A DNA stretch of 64,000 bases from Algibacter mikhailovii (GCF_014651495.1 NZ_BMWZ01000001.1:312575-376574), one strand, 5' to 3'; counted from the stretch's first letter, positions 1-9,241 are shown. A program made the numbers and translations. The notes: generated by a model from the sequence alone, not told the origin.

Positions 1-496
1 AAAATCTAAAGGTTCTTGCTTTAGGACGTTTAAAATAATCTTCTACCGAATATTTATAATTTATAGGGTTCCAACTAGCTAATTTCTCCAAATCTTCATC
101 AGAAGAGGGTAAAGATGTATTCCCTGGAAGTGTTTTTATTGTTTTAACTAATAATAAAGGAAATTCTGTTCCACCTTGATAAAAAGTACCCGTAAGTTTA
201 TTTTCGGATAATGTGCCAACATATTTAATACTGGCTTGATTAAATTTAATAGTAAGCGTGTTATCTATAAAAGTTGTTTCATCCATGGGAATATCAGTAG
301 CGCCTTGTGAAGGGCTATCCATTGTGGATAAAAACCCATTAGATTCGCTTGTTACATTGAATCGTAAGAGCATTTCGGTATTTTGTACGGTTAATTTCCC
401 TTCCCAAGAACCAACGATATCTTGAGCATTTGTTTGCAAAGTAACACCTAAAAAAAGAAGTACTGCATAGCATAATTTTAAAATGGTAGTTTTCAT
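1..496 (-). CDS. Secreted hydrolase, N-terminal part (probable S9 peptidase family), cut by window edge
   Basis: The reading frame is open from the ATG at 496 to the window edge, about 165 codons. It begins with a signal peptide (MKTTILKLCYAVLLFLGVT..., cleavage near TNAQD). A beta-rich domain of about 100 residues follows (IVGSWEG...TTFID...YVGTLSE...GTFYQGG). This resembles the N-terminal domain of the alpha/beta hydrolase at 49345-50739, including the shared words 'TTFID' and 'GT.Y..GG.E'. The visible end, 'SVEDYFKRPKARTFRF', looks like the start of the beta-propeller in prolyl-oligopeptidase-type S9 enzymes, where a phrase like VEDFF..P....SPDG is usual. The catalytic part lies outside the window, so the S9 assignment is inference. 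The gene is divergent from the helicase. Confidence 0.6.
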   Translation of the reverse strand, partial: MKTTILKLCYAVLLFLGVTLQTNAQDIVGSWEGKLTVQNTEMLLRFNVTSESNGFLSTMDSPSQGATDIPMDETTFIDNTLTIKFNQASIKYVGTLSENKLTGTFYQGGTEFPLLLVKTIKTLPGNTSLPSSDEDLEKLASWNPINYKYSVEDYFKRPKARTFRF

Positions 497-800
497 TTTG
501 ATAATAGAATTTAAAATTTATTTAACTAATATTTGATTAGAGTTAAAACCTTCATGTTTGTTACACAGCATATTAAAAAACAGTCAAATTTTTATAATTT
601 AATCTTTATTTGTGCAATAATGAAATAAAATACTCAAAATGTTTGTTCTTCAATAGTTTAGACAAAAAATAGAAAAATGGGAATACGTTGAAAAACTTAA
701 ATTCTGATAGCACTGTTAATATTCCTTAATAATTTTCTTAACAAACATGCAAGATAAACGCCTTAAAGATGTTATTTTTGCGCGTTGCAAAATTTATGCT
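497..800. other. AT-rich intergenic region between divergent genes
   Basis: About 300 bases separate the secreted hydrolase (minus) from the helicase (plus), if the helicase starts at 801. It must hold promoters for both directions, but I see no convincing TTG-N17-23-TAnnTTTG pair, no strong hairpin and no small reading frame worth calling. Confidence 0.5.
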
Positions 801-2357
801 ATGTCTACAAAAGCTGAGTTAGAATTAGAAGAAAGAAAAGAAGGTAAAAACTTATATAGTTATCAAAAAGGCGCTATTGACAAAATTTTTACTGCTTTTG
901 AGGAATCTCCAGAAGATTATCATTTATTATATCAGTTGCCTACAGGTGGTGGTAAAACCGTAATATTTTCTGAAATAGTAAGGCAATATCTCAAGCACCA
1001 TAAGAAAAAGGTACTTGTTATGACGCATAGAATTGAGTTGTGTAAGCAAACATCAAATATGCTTACAGAATTTGGTGTTCATAATAAAGTGGTTGATAGC
1101 AAGGCCGATTTAAGTGATCAGGCAGATTATAGCTGTTTTGTGGCTATGGTTGAAACTCTTAATAACCGACTCACAGATGATAAATTAGATATTTCTGATA
1201 TTGGATTAGTTATTATTGATGAGGCGCATTATAATTCATTTACTAAACTTTTTAAATTTTTTAGTAAATCCTTTATTTTAGGCGTAACGGCTACACCATT
1301 AAGTTCGAGTATTGAATTGCCTATGACTGACAATTATGACGAACTTATTGTTGGGGAAAGTATAGAATCTCTTATTGAAAATGGTTTTTTAGCACGGGCA
1401 GAAATGTTTACGTATAATGTTGGTTTAACATCATTAGTAGTAGGAGCTAATGGTGATTATACGGTAAAATCATCGGAAGACTTGTATACAGATAATGACA
1501 TGTTATCTAAGTTATTACAAGCTTATGAGGAACGTGCAAAAGGTAAAAAGACATTGATTTTTAATAATGGTATTACCACCTCATTACATGTGTATGACAC
1601 TTTTAGAAGGGCAGGATATCAAATTGCTCATTTAGATAATACGAATACTAAAAAAGAACGTGCACTTATTCTAAAATGGTTTAAAAATACACCCGGGGCT
1701 ATTTTAACTTCTGTAAGTATTTTAACTACCGGTTTTGATGAGCCCACAGTTGAAAGCATCATACTTAATAGAGCAACCAAGTCATTAACCTTGTACTATC
1801 AAATGATAGGTCGTGGTTCTCGTATTTTAAAAGATAAAAGCACATTTTCGGTAATAGATTTAGGGAATAACTTCCACAGATTTGGCCCTTGGGGTGATGA
1901 TTTAGACTGGCAACGTATTTTTAAATCACCTACCTATTATCTTGATTCTATTCTAAGCGATGAAGATTTAGAAAGTAATTTCAGATATGAAATGCCTGAT
2001 GAATTACGTGCAGAATTTGGAAAATCTAAGGATGTACATTTTGATATTCAAAAAACCTATGTAGATTCTATTAGAAATGGAGAATCATCCAAAGTCGTTT
2101 TAGAACGCTCTATTGAACAACATGGTAAAATTTGTATTGAAAATAGTGAAGACGTTTATGATGCGTTGGCATTAGCAAAAAAATTAGGAGACGATGTTGA
2201 TTTTAGAATTCAACGGTATACAAAATGTATCAGTAAGAGTACCTATAATTTTGTAGATTGGCTAAAAGGTGACTACAGGAAAAAATTAAATTCTTATTTA
2301 CGTTCAAATTTTGATGAAGTTTTTGAGCAAATCCACGGTTACCCACCTGAGGATTAA
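801..2357 (+). CDS. DEAD/DEAH-box superfamily 2 helicase
   Basis: This is an SF2 ATP-dependent helicase or translocase. Counting from an upstream in-frame ATG at 747, Walker A is PTGGGKT at about residues 65-71, motif II is DEAH at 158-161, motif III-like VTATP is at 180-184, and the second RecA lobe carries the arginine-finger region YQMIGRGSR. I prefer the ATG at 801 (MSTKAELELEE...), because the 18 extra residues from 747 look non-homologous; 518 residues result. The acidic N-terminus followed by 'LYSYQKGAIDKIF' is a Q-motif-like entry into lobe 1. The last 150 residues are a less conserved tail. The substrate is unknown; an RNA or DNA repair role is possible. It stands alone, with no operon partner. 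Confidence 0.85.
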   Translation: MSTKAELELEERKEGKNLYSYQKGAIDKIFTAFEESPEDYHLLYQLPTGGGKTVIFSEIVRQYLKHHKKKVLVMTHRIELCKQTSNMLTEFGVHNKVVDSKADLSDQADYSCFVAMVETLNNRLTDDKLDISDIGLVIIDEAHYNSFTKLFKFFSKSFILGVTATPLSSSIELPMTDNYDELIVGESIESLIENGFLARAEMFTYNVGLTSLVVGANGDYTVKSSEDLYTDNDMLSKLLQAYEERAKGKKTLIFNNGITTSLHVYDTFRRAGYQIAHLDNTNTKKERALILKWFKNTPGAILTSVSILTTGFDEPTVESIILNRATKSLTLYYQMIGRGSRILKDKSTFSVIDLGNNFHRFGPWGDDLDWQRIFKSPTYYLDSILSDEDLESNFRYEMPDELRAEFGKSKDVHFDIQKTYVDSIRNGESSKVVLERSIEQHGKICIENSEDVYDALALAKKLGDDVDFRIQRYTKCISKSTYNFVDWLKGDYRKKLNSYLRSNFDEVFEQIHGYPPED

Positions 2358-2670
2358 TAATCTGCCTTTTTTGTGTTTTCTTAGATGTATTAATTCAAAA
2401 ATGTGAAATAAATACATGTTATTTTGCCTTTAGAATAGTTTATAAGGTGCGTTTTGTATGTTATAATAATCAATCTGTTTTAATGTATATATTTTTGCTA
2501 GAAGCGCTTGTATTGGGTTGCACTTTATCTATTTATGCCAAAAAGTTGTGCTAAGAAGCTCCTTTTAATTAGAACTACTATAAATACGGTGATTATTATA
2601 ACATCGAAAAAATATGGTGTATCTTTACAAACATATTAACTAACATAAAATCTGCACGATAATTTAAACT
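2358..2670. other. Intergenic region with a 15-bp inverted repeat
   Basis: These 313 bases hold no reading frame I can support. The one visible structure is a perfect 15-bp inverted repeat, ATGTTATAATAATCA at 2458-2472 and its complement at 2590-2604, enclosing 117 bp. A weak promoter-like TATCTTTA lies about 50 bases before the cold-shock gene. Confidence 0.5.
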
Positions 2671-3123
2671 ATGGCAAAATCGCAAGTAACATTTAACAAA
2701 ATTGAAAAAGAAAAAAAACGCTTAAAGAAAAGAGAAGAAAAGCAAAAAAAGAAAGAAGCTAGAAGGGCTGAAGCTAAAGAAAACCCACAGGGTATTCAAT
2801 TTGCTTATGTAGATTTCAACGGAAATTTAACAGATACACCACCAGATCCTGCAATGCGTGAAAAGGTTGAAGCTGAAAGTATTGAACTTGGAATCCCGAA
2901 AAAGGAAGATAGAATAGAGGAGGAGCCAGTAGATAAAGAAGGGAAAGTTTCTTTCTTTGATCACTCAAAAGGTTTCGGATTTATTATAGATAGCGTAAAT
3001 CAAGAAAAATATTTTGTTCACATTAGTGGTACTTTAGAGCCTATAGAAGAAAATGACAAGGTAACTTATGAGTTAGAGCGTGGTCAAAAAGGCATGAACG
3101 CTGTTAGGGTTAAAAAAATATAG
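2671..3123 (+). CDS. Cold-shock-domain protein with basic N-terminal extension
   Basis: The 150-residue protein has two parts. Residues 1-40 are an extremely Lys/Glu/Arg-rich, probably helical segment (KEKKRLKKREEKQKKKEARR). The C-terminal 65 residues are a cold-shock domain: GKVSFFDHSKGFGFI includes RNP1 (KGFGFI), and YFVHIS is RNP2. It presumably binds single-stranded RNA or DNA as a chaperone. Proteins of this length and layout, a charged tail plus CSD, are common in Flavobacteriia and differ from the 70-residue CspA type. The start is the only sensible ATG and sits behind an A/T-rich leader. It is followed 42 bp later by transporters that are unlikely to be functionally linked. Confidence 0.85.
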   Translation: MAKSQVTFNKIEKEKKRLKKREEKQKKKEARRAEAKENPQGIQFAYVDFNGNLTDTPPDPAMREKVEAESIELGIPKKEDRIEEEPVDKEGKVSFFDHSKGFGFIIDSVNQEKYFVHISGTLEPIEENDKVTYELERGQKGMNAVRVKKI

Positions 3124-3165
3124 ACCTTTTTAAATACGGATTACACCGCTTAACGTAATTGTGCA

Positions 3166-4080
3166 ATGAGCATATCGCGAAAAACGATTTTAATAGTTTC
3201 AGCTTTTTTCGCTATTTACGTAATATGGGGTTCAACATATTTATTAAACAAAATTGCGGTAACTAGTTTACCGCCTTTTTTTTTGGCATCAATCCGGTTT
3301 TTTGTTGCAAGCATTCTCATTTTTATTCTTGCAATTGCTCTTAAAATAAACCTTAAGATTACTTTAAAACAGTTTAAAAACACCATTATTGCTGGGTTTT
3401 TGTTTCTGACTTTCGGGAATGGAGCTGTCGTTTGGGCTTTAAAATTTGTGGATAGTGGATTTACAGCCCTTGAAATATCAGCTCAACCTTTAGTGGTTCT
3501 TATTTTAATGCGTATTATCCAAGGGAAGAAAATATCACCCATGTCCTACATTGGTGTTATTCTAGGTTTTACTGGCATCTTTCTTTTGGTAAGTCAGAAG
3601 GAAATAATTAGTCAAGAAGGTCAGATCATTGGCATGCTTACTATTTTTGCTTGTATGATAAGTTGGGCTTATGCTAGTATTTTTGTTGGGAAAGCAGATT
3701 TACCTAAAAATCATTTCGTTAATACTGGTTATCAAATGTTTTCAGGGAGTATTATGCTAGCCATAATTAGTTTGTTATTAAAAGAAGAGTGGTCATTACC
3801 TGGGACATGGGAAAAAGATGTACAATGGTCCATGTTAGCCTTAATTATTTTTGGAAGTATAATAGCTTTTACCGCGTTTAACTACCTTTTAAAAATGGTT
3901 TCACCAGAAAAAGTTGCAACCTCTACCTACGTAAATCCGATTATAGCCTTGCTTTTAGGCTGGTGGATTTTAGATGAGCGCATTACTTTACAATCGATTA
4001 TTGCAGCTGTAATTTTATTGACCGGAGTTTATTTTATTAATACTAGGAGACAATTAAAAGTACGGTTTTATGGACGTTAG
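3166..4080 (+). CDS. EamA-family (DMT) transporter
   Basis: This is a 304-residue inner-membrane protein with ten hydrophobic segments in two EamA repeats, typical of the drug/metabolite transporter superfamily. Signature pieces include WGSTYLLNK near residue 22 in helix 1, and, in the second half, PEKVATSTYVNPIIALLLGWW followed by a final helix (SIIAAVILLTGVYFIN). Such proteins usually export amino acids or related metabolites, or scavenge them; the substrate cannot be read from sequence. The stop overlaps the start of the next EamA gene by 11 bases, so the two are almost certainly co-translated and may work as a pair, though each already has the full ten-helix length. Confidence 0.88.
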   Translation: MSISRKTILIVSAFFAIYVIWGSTYLLNKIAVTSLPPFFLASIRFFVASILIFILAIALKINLKITLKQFKNTIIAGFLFLTFGNGAVVWALKFVDSGFTALEISAQPLVVLILMRIIQGKKISPMSYIGVILGFTGIFLLVSQKEIISQEGQIIGMLTIFACMISWAYASIFVGKADLPKNHFVNTGYQMFSGSIMLAIISLLLKEEWSLPGTWEKDVQWSMLALIIFGSIIAFTAFNYLLKMVSPEKVATSTYVNPIIALLLGWWILDERITLQSIIAAVILLTGVYFINTRRQLKVRFYGR

Positions 4081-4909
4081 AAGTGCGATCAAATTCATGT
4101 TAATTAGCACTTTAGCCTTTGCTTGCATGAATGGTATTGTGAAATATTTGACGCATATAGGTGCTTTTCAAATTGTGTTTTTTAGAGCCTTAGGATCTTT
4201 GTTTTTCACCTTTGGTTTTCTTCTGAAAAATAAGATTTCATTTTTAGGGAATAATAGAAAGCTTCTTGTAATAAGAGGTTTAGTAGGGGTAACCTCAATG
4301 TCCTTTTTCTTTATGGCCACAAAGTACCTGCCCATAGGTACTGCTGTTTCACTGCGGTATATGGCTCCTATATTTGCGGCAGTTTTTGCTGTTTTATTAT
4401 TAAAAGAATATGTTCAACCGATTCAATGGCTTTTTTTTGCCATGGCATTTGCCGGGGTAATTGTCTTAAAGGGATTCGACGCTGACTTAAATGGTTATGG
4501 GCTAGTCCTTATTTTTCTGTCAGCTATTTTTAGCGGCTTAGTTTATGTGGTTATAAGTAAGATTGGTCAAGGAGATCATCCTGTAGTTATTGTCAATTAT
4601 TTTATGATCATTTCAGTGCTAGTTGGTGGTGTAATGTCTATAAATAACTGGGTAACACCACAAGGAATAGAATGGTTCATGTTATTTGGCTTAGGTGTTT
4701 TTGGGTATTTTGGTCAAGTATTTATGACTAAGGCATTTCAGGTAGCTTCAACCAATCAAGTTGCACCACTTAAGTACCTTGAGGTTGTTTTTACAGTTTT
4801 ATTAGGCGTGTTTATTTTTGCTGAAATTTACACTGTATGGAGTCTTTTGGGCATTGCTACCATTATTACAGCGCTTATATTGAATGCGTTATTTAAAGGA
4901 AGTAAATAG
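4070..4909 (+). CDS. EamA-family (DMT) transporter
   Basis: This is the second DMT transporter, 279 residues, ten predicted membrane segments and two EamA halves. The first half has FFRALGSLFFTF and LPIGTAVSLRYMAPIFAAVFAVLLLKE; the second has VASTNQVAPLKYLEVVFTVLLGVFIFAE. It is more like the RhtA/YdcZ-type exporters, with the 'R-x-x-x-x-x-F' at the helix 2 start, than its upstream neighbour, so the pair is not a recent duplication. The start codon lies inside the last codons of the preceding gene. The broken MFS transporter follows 9 bp later, making a three-gene transporter operon. Confidence 0.87.
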   Translation: MDVRSAIKFMLISTLAFACMNGIVKYLTHIGAFQIVFFRALGSLFFTFGFLLKNKISFLGNNRKLLVIRGLVGVTSMSFFFMATKYLPIGTAVSLRYMAPIFAAVFAVLLLKEYVQPIQWLFFAMAFAGVIVLKGFDADLNGYGLVLIFLSAIFSGLVYVVISKIGQGDHPVVIVNYFMIISVLVGGVMSINNWVTPQGIEWFMLFGLGVFGYFGQVFMTKAFQVASTNQVAPLKYLEVVFTVLLGVFIFAEIYTVWSLLGIATIITALILNALFKGSK

Positions 4910-4918
4910 TTTGAGTGC

Positions 4919-6221
4919 ATGCATGAGAAAAATAAGTATTCCATAATAAAACCCGAGAAATCTCCAATCTTCTATGGCTATATTGTCCTTTTATTTGGTA
5001 GTATCGGTATTCTTGCAAGTATACCAGGTCAGACCGTAGGCGTATCTGTATTTACTGATCCTGTAAAAGAAGCCTTAGGGCTTTCAAGAACTAATTTTAG
5101 CAATGCATATATGATTGGTACGCTTTTAAGTGCTTTGATAGTAGCTAAAGCTGGCGTATGGTTTGATAGATTTGGTGCTAGATATGTCGCCTTTTTTGCT
5201 GTAATTTTTCTAGCCTTTGGCTTATTTTTATTTTCGTTTTCGCAAACACTAAGTAGAAATATATCAGAACTTTTGCAGCTGGAATCGTGGATAATTCCCT
5301 TTACCATAATTATCATTTTATTTTTTATTATCAGATTTTGCGGTCAAGGCGTTCTTACCATGGCATCTAGAAATATGATTATGCGTTTGGTTTGATAAAA
5401 ATCGAGGCAAAGTAAACTCAATAAGTAGTATAGCTGTCTCTCTTGGATTTTCGGCTTCACCAATCCTGATAAATAAGCTTATTGATGATTATGGCTGGCA
5501 AATGAGTTGGCAAATTATTGCGATTTGTCTAGTTATTTTCTCCGTTTTTATACTCCAATTTTACAGAAATAAACCAGAAGATTTTGGAATGAAACCTGAT
5601 GGAGTAGTAATACATAAAGAGCAAAAAGCAAGAAAGAATGTCCGAGCTTTCACCTTGATAGAAGCCAAAAAAACAAGGGCGTTTTGGATAATATCGTTGA
5701 TATTAGCATTTAATAGTTTCTTTTTTACAGGTTTTACGTTTCATGTCGTGTCCATTTTTGAAAGTGTTGGATTTTCAAAAAATCAGGCTATTTCAATATT
5801 TTTACCTATATCAATTATTGCCATATCAACATCTACTTGTGGCAATATTTTTAGTGATAATATCAAGCATAAGATATACATATTTATTATGATACTTGCA
5901 GGTTTTATGGCTTCTCTAGGTTTAATCTTTCTGAAAGAATCATTGGGCTTATATCTGTTAATTATTGGTTTAGGGGTTTTGGGCGGCTTATTTACCGTGG
6001 TCAATGCTGTTACTTGGCCGCGTTATTATGGTAGGTTATATTTAGGAGCAATAACAGGAAAAGTAATGAGTGTTCTAGTAATAGCCAGTGCGGTAGCGCC
6101 TACATTATTTAGTTACTGTTTTACTGTATTCGAATCCTATAGCTATGTGAGCTATATAACAGTTGTAATACTTTTGTTTGTGACTATAGCTTCTTTAAAA
6201 GTTAAAAATCCACAAAAATGA
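4919..6221 (+). pseudogene. MFS transporter interrupted by a one-base frameshift
   Basis: Two adjacent reading frames (4919-5395 and the frame continuing to 6221) are the two halves of one major-facilitator transporter of about 433 residues. In the first frame translation ends MIMRLV-stop. Skipping one T in the TTT run at 5386-5388 reads ...MIMRWFDKNRGKVNSIS..., the classic loop between helices 4 and 5 of OxlT/NarK-like MFS proteins (R-W-F-x-x-x-R-G-x-x), and continues without interruption into the second half. The rest of both halves looks intact, with six helices each, so the lesion is either a recent mutation or a base-calling error in a short homopolymer. It lies in an operon with two EamA transporters. 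Confidence 0.85.
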
Positions 6222-6374
6222 GTGGTTTTATGGCATTTAAAAATTTAGTAAAAAAACTAAGATTAGAACAAGTCACATCTAATTTTCAGAATATGGCTTA
6301 GATTTGAAAAGTTAGAATAAGGGCAATCAGGGCTTTCAATAAATAAAGATGTCAAATTGAAGCACACGGATTAT

Positions 6375-6914
6375 TTAGAAATAATCTTTTAGTTTGCTCC
6401 AAAAGTTTTTAGGCGTTAATTTCAATTCCTCTTCCAGTTCTTCAAAGGACTTATTGGCTTCATTAATTCTATTAAAAATACGTGCTCTAATCAAATAAAT
6501 GGATGGAATAACAATAGCCATTAAAGGAAGCATATAAATAAATTGAAATTCATCTAAATTATTTTGATCATCACTAAATAAAACAAAAATTTGGTAGATA
6601 TACATTATTATAGGTACCAATAAGGCATGATACCACCAATGTCTGTTTGTGAAAAACCATATAATTAAAAGAAACAGCGGTATGGCTTTAGAACTAAAAA
6701 TCCAAAAAACTAAATTAGCGTCCTCCCAGACTTTACTATCATACGTAAATAAAAAAGTGTTCCAAACTTTCGTAGATGGAACACTTTCATATAACGTAAA
6801 TAAATAGGGAGTAGTTGCCAAAAAAGTAGCAATGATAGTCCCTATGACCAGGCCTTTCTTATCCAGCTGACGGAATTCTAAATGGTCCTTTTTTGATGGC
6901 AGTTTCTTGTGCAT
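6375..6914 (-). CDS. Conserved flavobacterial membrane protein of unknown function
   Basis: An integral membrane protein of about 179 residues with four to five hydrophobic segments (VIGTIIATFLATTPYLF, KAIPLFLLIIWFF, WYHALLVPIIMYIYQIF, IYMLPLMAIVIPSIYLI) and a cytoplasmic acidic C-terminal helix (EANKSFEELEEELKL). The frame also contains an ATG at 6938, but the ATG at 6914 (MHKKLPSKKDHLEF) gives the more natural N-terminus. Either start overlaps the 46-codon gene upstream in another frame, so translational coupling is possible. I recognise no domain. It is convergent with the broken MFS gene. Confidence 0.7.
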   Translation of the reverse strand: MHKKLPSKKDHLEFRQLDKKGLVIGTIIATFLATTPYLFTLYESVPSTKVWNTFLFTYDSKVWEDANLVFWIFSSKAIPLFLLIIWFFTNRHWWYHALLVPIIMYIYQIFVLFSDDQNNLDEFQFIYMLPLMAIVIPSIYLIRARIFNRINEANKSFEELEEELKLTPKNFWSKLKDYF

Positions 6915-6999
6915 CTTGGCTGATTGATGTTGCTGCATACGTTGTAAATAACATACCTCCGAAAATTGCTAGTGCAATTACATACTTTTTAGTTCTCAT
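6859..6999 (-). CDS. Small secreted or membrane protein, 46 codons
   Basis: This is a short reading frame starting at ATG 6999 and ending TAA at 6859-6861. Translation begins MRTKKYVIALAIFGGMLFTT, with a basic N-terminus then a hydrophobic stretch, followed by a polar tail with Gln/Asp/Lys and ending in a short Pro/Ser/Gly segment. The shape is that of a signal-peptide-bearing small protein. It is supported by a Bacteroidota -7 box (TATATTTG on the minus strand, 7037-7030) 30 bases before the ATG. It overlaps the start of the following membrane-protein gene by up to 80 bases in a different frame. Function unknown; the call depends on the promoter and the signal-like N-terminus. Confidence 0.55.
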   Translation of the reverse strand: MRTKKYVIALAIFGGMLFTTYAATSISQDAQETAIKKGPFRIPSAG

Positions 7000-7029
7000 T
7001 TTTATAAGGGATTAAATTAATTAATAATC

Positions 7030-7037
7030 CAAATATA
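7030..7037 (-). promoter_or_regulatory. Putative -7 box TATATTTG for the small gene and membrane protein
   Basis: On the minus strand the sequence reads TATATTTG, an exact match to the TAnnTTTG element of Bacteroidota housekeeping promoters, 30 bases before ATG 6999. No well-placed TTG -33 element was found, so this is a moderate call. Confidence 0.4.
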
Positions 7038-7182
7038 AGACTAGAGTAATTTGGTGTTCACCTCACAAATGTTAAAATTATGTTAAAACAAAATAATTTT
7101 AATTTTTCTACTGAGGGTTTCCCGTAATACTTCTAAAATGAGATCAAATGTGGCATTTATAAGCGTATGTCTTTTTTGTTTA

Positions 7183-7590
7183 TTAGTTATTTATTGTTAA
7201 AATTCTTTTATTCTTAGCATCCAGTTTTAAAACTATCTTATCATAATCGTCTACTAATAGATCTTCAATTATTTCCGGCCATTCAATTAATTTCCAATTA
7301 TTAGAATTCAAATAATCTTCAATTCCAAAATCATAAGCCTCTTCAATATTTTTAATCCTGTACAAATCAAAATGGAAAACACCTTCATTTTCCGTTTTGT
7401 ATTCATTAACTATGGAAAAGGTAGGACTATTTACTTCATCCACACAACCTAAGGTCTTAACTATAGATTTTATTAATGTGGTCTTTCCCACACCCATTTC
7501 ACCATAAAAAAGCAAGGTTTTACCTTTTACCTTCTTAATGATTTCTTGAGCAATTTGCTCAACTTCATTGAGTTCAAAACTGATTTCCAA
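7183..7590 (-). CDS. tsaE: tRNA threonylcarbamoyladenosine biosynthesis ATPase TsaE
   Basis: A 135-residue P-loop ATPase of the YjeE/TsaE family. It powers transfer of the threonylcarbamoyl group to A37 of ANN-decoding tRNAs together with TsaB, TsaD and TsaC. The Walker A loop is GEMGVGKTT at residues 30-38. The family hallmarks 'SPTFSIVNEY' and 'HFDLYRI' (around residues 58-79) and the late 'IEWPEI' are present, and the length is normal. The ATG at 7590 begins with MEISFELNEVEQIA, a usual start. It lies 93 bp downstream of porX on the same strand, a neighbourhood common in Bacteroidota. Confidence 0.93.
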   Translation of the reverse strand: MEISFELNEVEQIAQEIIKKVKGKTLLFYGEMGVGKTTLIKSIVKTLGCVDEVNSPTFSIVNEYKTENEGVFHFDLYRIKNIEEAYDFGIEDYLNSNNWKLIEWPEIIEDLLVDDYDKIVLKLDAKNKRILTINN

Positions 7591-7683
7591 CAGCTAAATA
7601 AATTTAGATACAATTATAAGAATAAGAATTTAGAATACCTAAAAAAATATGTATTTCATCGGTTTTTTTTGCTTTTAACGGAA

Positions 7684-9237
7684 TTATTTTGGATTAAATA
7701 CGACGAACGGTATGATCATTTCCTCAAGAGAAACACCACCATGTTGATAAGTGTTTCTAAAATAACTCACATAATGATTATAATTATTAGGGTATGCAAA
7801 AAATGAGTCACCCTTGGCAAAAATAAAAGAACTACTCATGTTAATAGCCGGCAAATGCAGTTCGTGCGGGTTTTTAGCTTCTAAGACGTCTTTTGCGTCA
7901 TAGCTTAAGCTTCTACCCGTTTTATAGCGTAAGTTTAGGCTCGTGTCTTTGTCTCCTACAACTTTAGAGGGGTTCTTCACGTTTATTGTTCCATGATCTG
8001 TTGTTAATATGAGTTTAAACCCTAACTGTTGAGCCTGCTGAATCATTTCTAAAAGCGGTGAGTTTTTGAACCAGCTTAATGTTAATGATCGATATGCTTT
8101 ATCATTTGATGCCAATTCTTTTACAACTTCCATTTCTGTTTTTGAATGCGACAGCATATCTACAAAGTTGTAGACCACAACAGAAAGGTCATTATCTTTT
8201 AATGACTTAAAATTTTCTGCTAATTTTTTACCATTTTTTAAATTTGTGATTTTATAATACTCATAGTTAAAATGGTTTAAACCTAGTCGTTTCATTTGAC
8301 TATTTAGAAAATCTTCTTCGTGCAAATTTTTTCCGCCTTCATCCGTGTCATTTTTCCAGTAATTCGGGAATAATTTTTCCATATCGCTAGGCATTAATCC
8401 TGAAAAAATGGCGTTTCGAGCGTATTGGGTAGCCGTTGGTAGAATGCTAAAGAACGCTTCTTCTTTATCTTTTTTAAAAAAATTATTTATAATAGGTTCA
8501 AAAACTTTCCATTGATCATATCTTAAGTTGTCTACAACCACTAGAAGCGTTGGTTGCTCCTTACTTATTTCTGGTACTATTTTTTCTCTGAATAAAGTAT
8601 GAGACATGATTGGGGATTCTGTCTTGGGCTTAAACCAATTCGCGTAGTTTTTGTCAATGAATTTACCAAATTGAATATTCGCTTCATTTTTTTGAGACTC
8701 TAGTATTTCAAACATACCTGCGTCCTCAATATCCTCAAGTTGAATTTCCCAATAAATTAATTTTTGATATAAATCAATCCACTCTTCATAACTATTAACC
8801 ATGGCTAAATCCATGGCTATTTTTCTAAACTCTTGTTGATAATTTGAAGTTGTTTTTTCAGAAACTAACCTAGAATGATCTAGATTCTTTTTTAAACTTA
8901 ATAATATTTGATTGGGATTAACGGGTTTAATTAAATAATCAGCTATCTTATTACCTATAGCTTCTTCCATAATATATTCTTCCTCACTCTTAGTAATCAT
9001 AACAACAGGAAGGCTATCTTTTTTCTCTTTTATTTCATGCAAGGTTTCTAAACCAGTTAGTCCAGGCATGTTTTCATCTAGAAATACAATGTCAAAGTTT
9101 TCTTCATCCAACATATCTAAAGCCTCAGTACCACTTTTACAGGTAAAAACGTTATAGTTTTTCTTTTTAAGAAAAATTATGTGAGGTTTTAGTAAATCAA
9201 TTTCATCATCAACCCAAAGTATTTTTATTGTATTCAT
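7684..9237 (-). CDS. porX: PorX-type response regulator with PglZ domain (T9SS regulator)
   Basis: This 517-residue protein joins an N-terminal CheY-like receiver to a C-terminal PglZ (alkaline-phosphatase-superfamily) domain. The receiver carries the acidic pocket DD at 10-11, the phospho-acceptor D54 (FLDENMPG) and the conserved Lys in LIKPVNP. The PglZ part begins near residue 228 (LLVVVDNLRYDQW) and keeps the metal-ligand motifs, e.g. TTDHGTINVKNP. In Porphyromonas gingivalis PorX, with the kinase PorY, controls type IX secretion, and the length matches PorX closely. Two T9SS cargo proteins occur in this window (28026 and 38736). No PorY-type kinase is adjacent, as is usual. It is divergent from the HD-domain gene, with only 38 bp between them. 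Confidence 0.93.
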   Translation of the reverse strand: MNTIKILWVDDEIDLLKPHIIFLKKKNYNVFTCKSGTEALDMLDEENFDIVFLDENMPGLTGLETLHEIKEKKDSLPVVMITKSEEEYIMEEAIGNKIADYLIKPVNPNQILLSLKKNLDHSRLVSEKTTSNYQQEFRKIAMDLAMVNSYEEWIDLYQKLIYWEIQLEDIEDAGMFEILESQKNEANIQFGKFIDKNYANWFKPKTESPIMSHTLFREKIVPEISKEQPTLLVVVDNLRYDQWKVFEPIINNFFKKDKEEAFFSILPTATQYARNAIFSGLMPSDMEKLFPNYWKNDTDEGGKNLHEEDFLNSQMKRLGLNHFNYEYYKITNLKNGKKLAENFKSLKDNDLSVVVYNFVDMLSHSKTEMEVVKELASNDKAYRSLTLSWFKNSPLLEMIQQAQQLGFKLILTTDHGTINVKNPSKVVGDKDTSLNLRYKTGRSLSYDAKDVLEAKNPHELHLPAINMSSSFIFAKGDSFFAYPNNYNHYVSYFRNTYQHGGVSLEEMIIPFVVFNPK

Positions 9238-9241
9238 ATGC

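Noticed and set aside
7546-7806. Plus-strand frame of 86 codons across the tsaE-porX gap
   Set aside because: It overlaps both genes on the opposite strand and has a composition unlike real proteins.
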